64,000 bases of DNA from Citrobacter freundii. Its GTDB lineage: Bacteria > Bacteroidota > Bacteroidia > Chitinophagales > Chitinophagaceae. Positions 60,249 to 64,000 of the stretch are shown in pieces (position 1 is the first letter of the stretch; every line of letters starts with the position of its first letter). The notes under the pieces are model-generated. The model was not told where the DNA came from, made no database searches, and was given only the letters and a program-made list of their open reading frames with translations. Position numbers and translations under genes: made by a program. The DNA lies in NCBI GenBank assembly GCA_003243445.1, contig QFQQ01000032.1:6905-70904 (forward strand), written 5' to 3'.

Positions 60249-60915
60249 TCGTATACAGGTGGAAGTGTTGCCGAAGGGGAGTGGTCGCATAAGCATAATG
60301 GGAATAGCTAAATAAAGAAAGTAAGAAAACGGCATGGGTATTAAGCTAGGCAAAGAATGGCTGTACGAGAAATGGCCTGAAATGCATGCCGGTTTCATCT
60401 AAAACTAAGCGTCTTCTAACTTTATTAATAAATTGGCAGACATACCAGGCGAAAAAATATGCTTGAGATTATTTTTCAAAAGGGCAGCTCATGACCAGCA
60501 TGTTCAGCCGATCAACGGTAATCTTTCTTTTCCTTTAGCTTATCGATCAGCGCTTGTAAGGGAATATCCAGTTAACAGCGGTACTGTATCACCACATCAT
60601 AACCACCCGATTCCTTTTTCTGCGCTTCGGTCAGCAGGTACGTTGGCAGATGGATCAAATATCCAGTCGTTGAAGTTTGTAAAATAGGTCGGCTATTCAA
60701 ACAAAATTATCATGTCGTATAAAAACATCGCCCCTTCTCTCAGCATATACCCTTTCCTGGTAAACGCTCCCGTCACCTTCTGCGGCAGGCTTACCCTCAT
60801 CTTCCTGAGATAGTATGCAGATTTCTTCGAACACGACAGAAAGCTCAATATTCCTGCAACGTCTGCGGTCTGTGGTCCGTCGTCCGCAGTCCGTTTTCCT
60901 TCCGTACTTTTGCCC
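60249..60915. other. intergenic region with a possible gene relic
   Basis: No intact gene. On the minus strand one frame from about 60690 reads a protein-like end (YLIHLPTYLLTEAQKKESGG, then YDVVIQYRC), a TAA at 60572-60574, and then LDIPLQALIDKLKEKKDYR to a second stop at 60512. This looks like the end of a degraded gene, with the family not recognised. 60693-61037 on the minus strand is open but lies over the nhaA start and a repeat (GTCTGCGGTCTGTGGTCCGT), so I do not call it a gene. Confidence 0.3.
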
Positions 60916-62091
60916 ATGCCCATCCAACAACTGGCCCGATCGATCCTCGCATTAATGCGCGACAGCCGCACCATAGGTGTTCTCCTGTTGCTCTGCACAG
61001 CCATTTCCCTTGTGCTGGCTAATCTTTCCGGTGGCATAGCGTATACCGGTTTTTGGAAGATGGATATGGAATGGGCACACAGCCTTCATTTACCTCACAG
61101 CATCGAACACTGGATCAATGATGGACTAATGGCGATTTTTTTCTTTCTGGCGGGTATGGAGATCCGGCAGGAATTGATGAGCGGGGAATTATCTTCTGTC
61201 AGTAAAGCTGCACTACCTGTATCAGCCGCCATCGGAGGGATGCTGATACCCGCGGTCATTTATGCATTGTTCAATAAAGGAACAGTGTATGCCGGAGGCT
61301 GGGCCATTCCCGCATCAACTGATATTGCGTTTTCGCTCGGCATAGCTTCGTTGTTGGGAAAACGTGTACCTGTATCCTTAAAAATATTCCTGACGGCACT
61401 TGCCATCATCGATGATCTTGGCGCGATTATCATCATCGCGCTTTTTTATGGCGAACCGGTGAAGATGTTTTATTTAGTTGGTGCCCTAGCTATTATAGCA
61501 ACACTGATCATGCTCAACAGGCAGAAGATCCGTTTTGGTATCTGGCATTTGTTGCTTGGTTTATTGTTGTGGTATGCCGTGTTCAATTCCGGTATACATG
61601 CAACAGTGGCTGGTGTGGTCTTTGCGTGGATGATACCTGCATCAAAGCTGGAACTGTTCAAACATAAATTACATTATCCTGTAAACTTCCTGATCGTTCC
61701 GGTTTTTGCATTGGCCAATACCGCGATCATACTCCCTGAAAACATCGGCACTTCATTATCGGGCAGTTTATCCTGGGGCATTATCTTGGGGCTCGTGATC
61801 GGCAAACCGGTGGGCATTGTCACTGCCTGTTATATCATGGTAAGGAATAAAAAAGCGCAGATGCCTGAAGGAGTTTCCTGGATGCAGTTGACGGGTGCGG
61901 GCTTGCTTGCAGGAATAGGATTCACGATGTCCATTTTTATTGCGATGTTAGCCTTTCCCGAGCCTCAATGGCAGGATGCGGCAAAGGTGGCGGTGCTCAT
62001 TGCTTCTTTTATTGCGATTATTTTTGCGATCGCCTGGCTGCGTTTTATGGGCACACACAATGCGCCTCATTCGCTGAAACCAAGGCCCTGA
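60916..62091 (+). CDS. nhaA: Na+/H+ antiporter NhaA
   Basis: A 391-residue inner-membrane antiporter with about 12 helices; exports sodium in exchange for protons and helps pH and salt homeostasis. Family landmarks: WINDGLMAIFFFLAGMEIRQELM, the ion-binding region GGWAIPASTDIAFSLG (Asp equal to D133 of E. coli NhaA) and ALAIIDDLGAIIII (the D163/D164 pair), and GIGFTMSIFIAMLAF near the C-terminus. The frame could begin at a TTG six bases earlier, but the ATG at 60916 is preferred. The next feature is tRNA-Lys in the same direction, with its own promoter. Confidence 0.95.
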   Translation: MPIQQLARSILALMRDSRTIGVLLLLCTAISLVLANLSGGIAYTGFWKMDMEWAHSLHLPHSIEHWINDGLMAIFFFLAGMEIRQELMSGELSSVSKAALPVSAAIGGMLIPAVIYALFNKGTVYAGGWAIPASTDIAFSLGIASLLGKRVPVSLKIFLTALAIIDDLGAIIIIALFYGEPVKMFYLVGALAIIATLIMLNRQKIRFGIWHLLLGLLLWYAVFNSGIHATVAGVVFAWMIPASKLELFKHKLHYPVNFLIVPVFALANTAIILPENIGTSLSGSLSWGIILGLVIGKPVGIVTACYIMVRNKKAQMPEGVSWMQLTGAGLLAGIGFTMSIFIAMLAFPEPQWQDAAKVAVLIASFIAIIFAIAWLRFMGTHNAPHSLKPRP

Positions 62092-62186
62092 TTGCGTTTG
62101 CCTCCACAATCGAAACATATTAAGGCAATTAGCGCGTCAACGTAGCCAACTTTTTCAAAAAAAATCTTCAATTATTTTGCTTTTTT

Positions 62187-62218
62187 TTTGGCGCGAAACC
62201 TTCTTACCTGTATTTTTG
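62187..62218 (+). promoter_or_regulatory. consensus promoter of tRNA-Lys
   Basis: TTTG at 62187-62190, 20 bases, TATTTTTG at 62211-62218: an exact match to the Bacteroidota consensus with correct spacing. The tRNA begins 40 bases further on. Confidence 0.75.
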
Positions 62219-62257
62219 CACCCCGTTACAGATAAAGCATCTGAAACGATACAGGTT

Positions 62258-62333
62258 GATCTCGTAGCTCAGTTGGTAGAGCACATCACTTTTAATGATG
62301 GGGCCCTGGGTTCGAGTCCCAGCGGGATCACCA
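62258..62333 (+). tRNA. tRNA-Lys (anticodon UUU)
   Basis: Full cloverleaf: acceptor GATCTCG pairs with CGGGATC, D loop region GTAGCTCAGTTGGTAGAGC, anticodon arm CATCA-CTTTTAA-TGATG giving anticodon UUU, T arm CTGGG-TTCGAGT-CCCAG. The discriminator A is at 62330 and CCA is encoded at 62331-62333. A perfect promoter precedes it and a terminator follows. A serine recombinase gene lies 64 bases downstream, so the locus may be an integration site. Confidence 0.97.
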
Positions 62334-62334
62334 T

Positions 62335-62377
62335 ATGGGACAAGTCAAAATTCAAACGACTTGTCCCATTTTTTTTG
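62335..62377 (+). terminator. intrinsic terminator of tRNA-Lys
   Basis: ATGGGACAAGTC (62335-62346) pairs perfectly with GACTTGTCCCAT (62358-62369) over 12 bp, followed by about nine T. Confidence 0.93.
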
Positions 62378-62396
62378 GGCTTCAATTCCTTGTCTA

Positions 62397-63830
62397 TTAA
62401 GGATATTCATTCAATCTTTTGGTTCGATGTTGGCAACCGTCGAATACGAGATTTTCAGGGAACATCGAACCAACTATCTTTCGCTTTACTTCTACTGTAC
62501 CTTCTCTATACAATGTTTCAAGCTGTGCGATGTTGCTAAACGCCTTGTTCCATAAAGGCTCTACCGTTGTTTGGAAATTTACAGCGGCCTTTAATTTTGC
62601 TTCCAGCCGATTGATCTTTTCCTCACATTCAGATTTGATAGCCCGATAATCATCGCCTTCAATATCGCCGCACAAAAGCAGTTCTCTTGCTTTTACAACC
62701 CGGTTGTTTACCTCCTGCAATTGTACCTTTAAATCTTTTTGTTCATCTCTTTCTCCCCGTTCTTTTGATTTATATGTTGACGTAATTACGTCTTTGCATA
62801 TTTCAAGTCTTGAAAGCGGCCAAACATATTTTTTGATCTCGTCATACATTTTATCGTTCGTGTCTTTTGCTTTGTAACGAACACCACAAGCAGAACTGCA
62901 ATGATAGTAATGGTAATATTGTGTTCTCCCTTTTGATGCACTGGCTGTCAACATCCTTCCGCATTTTGGACAGATCAGGAAGCCTCTCAATGGAATGCTG
63001 TCATCGGCTGTAACTTTTGTTCCCAAAATCCGTTTGCGTCCATCCAATACATCCTGAACATCATAGAATAGGGCTTCAGAGATCAAAGGTTCATGTTGCC
63101 CCTTTGCCAAGAGACTTTCTTCTTCTTTGTATTTGGGAACAAATATCAATCCGCAGTATATCGGGTTTCGTATGGCAACCCAAAAGTTATTCTTGCTGCA
63201 CTTTAATCCTTTTTCTTTTGCTTTTTTCCATACCTGTTCAGTATTGAGCTTACCGCGAGATAGTTCTTCAAACGCCCACTTCATTATATCACCCTGAATT
63301 TCTTTCGGGGCAATATATTTCTTACCGTTCTCATTAACCTTGTTGGCATAACCAATGGGGGCAGTTCCCATCCAGCGTCCTTCTTTCTTAGCCCTGCGCA
63401 TCCCATGAAACACATTTAACGCTCTCCGATCATTCTCTACCTCCGGTGCAGCGAGGTAAAACGCCAGCATCATTTTGTTTTCCGGAATGGAGAGGTCAAG
63501 CGGTTGTTCTACCGCCTGTGGCTCGATACCTAACCGCCGAAGGGTACTGATCATTTGGTACGCATCTCCTGCATTACGGCTAAACCTGTCCCATTTCGTA
63601 AACAGGATAAGGTCGGTATGTCCTTTGTGTTTCCTCAAATCACCCAGTAGCCCTGTCCAAGCCGGTCGTTTGAAAGTCTTAGCCGAATGGTCTTCCAAGA
63701 TCACTTTCCTAACCCGGATATTGTTGATTTCACAGTATTTCCGCAAACGTTCCTCCTGGTCACGTTGCGAATAGCCTTTATCGGCCTGTTCATCCGTACT
63801 TACCCGTACATAAAGGTCTGCTATTTTCAT
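62397..63830 (-). CDS. large serine recombinase (resolvase/invertase N-terminus, recombinase domain, zinc ribbon)
   Basis: A 477-residue site-specific recombinase of the large serine integrase class. The catalytic domain (about 1-150) begins MKIADLYVRVSTDEQ with the nucleophilic Ser near residue 10 and the Arg-containing KWDRFSRN. The recombinase domain covers about 160-265 (RRAKKEGRWMGTAPIGYAN; FWVAIRNPIYCGLIFVPKY). The zinc ribbon is CPKCG...CSSACG at about 315-350, and a coiled coil occupies about 375-445. The open frame extends to 63998, but the ATG at 63830 is the natural start. Its stop is 64 bases from the 3' end of tRNA-Lys, so this is probably the integrase at the edge of an integrated element extending past the window end. 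Confidence 0.93.
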   Translation of the reverse strand: MKIADLYVRVSTDEQADKGYSQRDQEERLRKYCEINNIRVRKVILEDHSAKTFKRPAWTGLLGDLRKHKGHTDLILFTKWDRFSRNAGDAYQMISTLRRLGIEPQAVEQPLDLSIPENKMMLAFYLAAPEVENDRRALNVFHGMRRAKKEGRWMGTAPIGYANKVNENGKKYIAPKEIQGDIMKWAFEELSRGKLNTEQVWKKAKEKGLKCSKNNFWVAIRNPIYCGLIFVPKYKEEESLLAKGQHEPLISEALFYDVQDVLDGRKRILGTKVTADDSIPLRGFLICPKCGRMLTASASKGRTQYYHYYHCSSACGVRYKAKDTNDKMYDEIKKYVWPLSRLEICKDVITSTYKSKERGERDEQKDLKVQLQEVNNRVVKARELLLCGDIEGDDYRAIKSECEEKINRLEAKLKAAVNFQTTVEPLWNKAFSNIAQLETLYREGTVEVKRKIVGSMFPENLVFDGCQHRTKRLNEYP

Positions 63831-63857
63831 AACTAAAAAATTGAGTGTGGTACTATG

Positions 63858-63889
63858 TAAAGATAAGAAGAAAAAATGAAAATGAGCAA
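63858..63889 (-). promoter_or_regulatory. probable promoter of the recombinase gene
   Basis: On the minus strand TTG (63889-63887), 21 bases, TATCTTTA (63865-63858), one mismatch from TAnnTTTG with acceptable spacing. The ATG is 27 bases further on. DNA around it is more AT-rich than the chromosome to its left. Confidence 0.5.
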
Positions 63890-64000
63890 TATTTAATAGT
63901 ATTATCACGTCAAAATTTACTAAATTTGCTACATCTTTGTTTAATATTAGAAAACCGACAAGGTTTAATAGGAATTGAACGCCCCTGTTTAATAACATAA

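Noticed and set aside
60433..60687. 84-codon plus-strand frame
   Set aside because: The opposite strand has the more protein-like reading, although broken; this frame has no family features.
60693..61037. 114-codon minus-strand frame
   Set aside because: It covers the nhaA start region and a GTCTGCGGTC repeat; the nhaA frame is clearly the coding one.

Overview
The window reads as a chromosomal piece of a Bacteroidota bacterium, most likely a Chitinophagales/Chitinophagaceae-type soil or water organism. The evidence is four TonB-dependent or related outer-membrane receptors, a type IX secretion (type B sorting) C-terminal domain, Bacteroidota-style promoters (TTG, 19-21 bases, TAnnTTTG), weak ribosome binding sites, many ATGA start/stop overlaps, and small families typical of this phylum (DUF72, WG repeats, LytTR two-component pairs, TPR histidine kinases). 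No rRNA, CRISPR array or phage structural gene is visible; one tRNA is present.

Layout. 1-8.5 kb: 3' end of a receptor, then a czcCBA-type metal efflux operon on the minus strand, with twin palindromic operators in the region it shares with a plus-strand receptor (8.5-11.0 kb). 11-14.5 kb: a small secreted peptide, a collapsed two-component pseudogene, a DUF72 gene, a small hydrophilic protein and msrA. 14.6-19 kb: a T9SS-secreted adhesin-like protein, a GIY-YIG nuclease gene enclosed by long inverted repeats, and a VOC protein. 19.3-24.5 kb: a minus-strand OmpR-type two-component system divergent from a PAP2 phosphatase and an LTA-synthase-like phosphotransferase. 24.5-32.5 kb: EamA transporter, HD phosphohydrolase, FtsX/MacB-type permease, Oar-like receptor and a small unknown protein. 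32.8-45.9 kb: two unknown secreted proteins, a DJ-1 plus monooxygenase pair behind a CRP-like palindrome, a Crp/Fnr regulator, a WG-repeat protein, a TPR-kinase/LuxR-type regulator pair, DoxX, an unknown protein, a sterol-desaturase-family protein and a collagen-like lipoprotein. 46-51.8 kb: receptor, SnoaL-like protein, SDR, Crp/Fnr regulator and pirin; the three intergenic regions of this cluster each carry the same FNR-type box. 52-62 kb: S41 peptidase, AraC regulator, DUF6624-like protein, a desaturase relic, a serine hydrolase, a LytS/LytTR pair, a DUF4932-like protein and nhaA. 62.2 kb to the end: tRNA-Lys followed at once by a large serine recombinase, probably the left edge of an integrated element that runs out of the window.

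How the parts connect. The clearest local regulatory unit is the 48.6-50.9 kb cluster, where a Crp/Fnr protein with an E..SR recognition helix sits among three GTTGATnTAnATCAAC boxes. Two more regulatory layers can be read directly: AGTCTAC-N7-GTAGACT dyads between the efflux operon and the receptor, and a 21-bp-period direct repeat upstream of the LytS/LytTR pair.

The most unusual general property is the intergenic DNA. Many gaps contain short low-complexity words (GATGTTCGATG-like, GGTTCCAGA-like, AAGTAAAAAGTA-like, TTGGGATTAGGAGG-like, ACCGTCTTACCGG-like) arranged as inverted arms, so each gap could fold into a large imperfect stem. The most elaborate case is the roughly 0.9-kb palindromic cassette around the GIY-YIG gene, the best candidate here for an undescribed mobile or selfish element.
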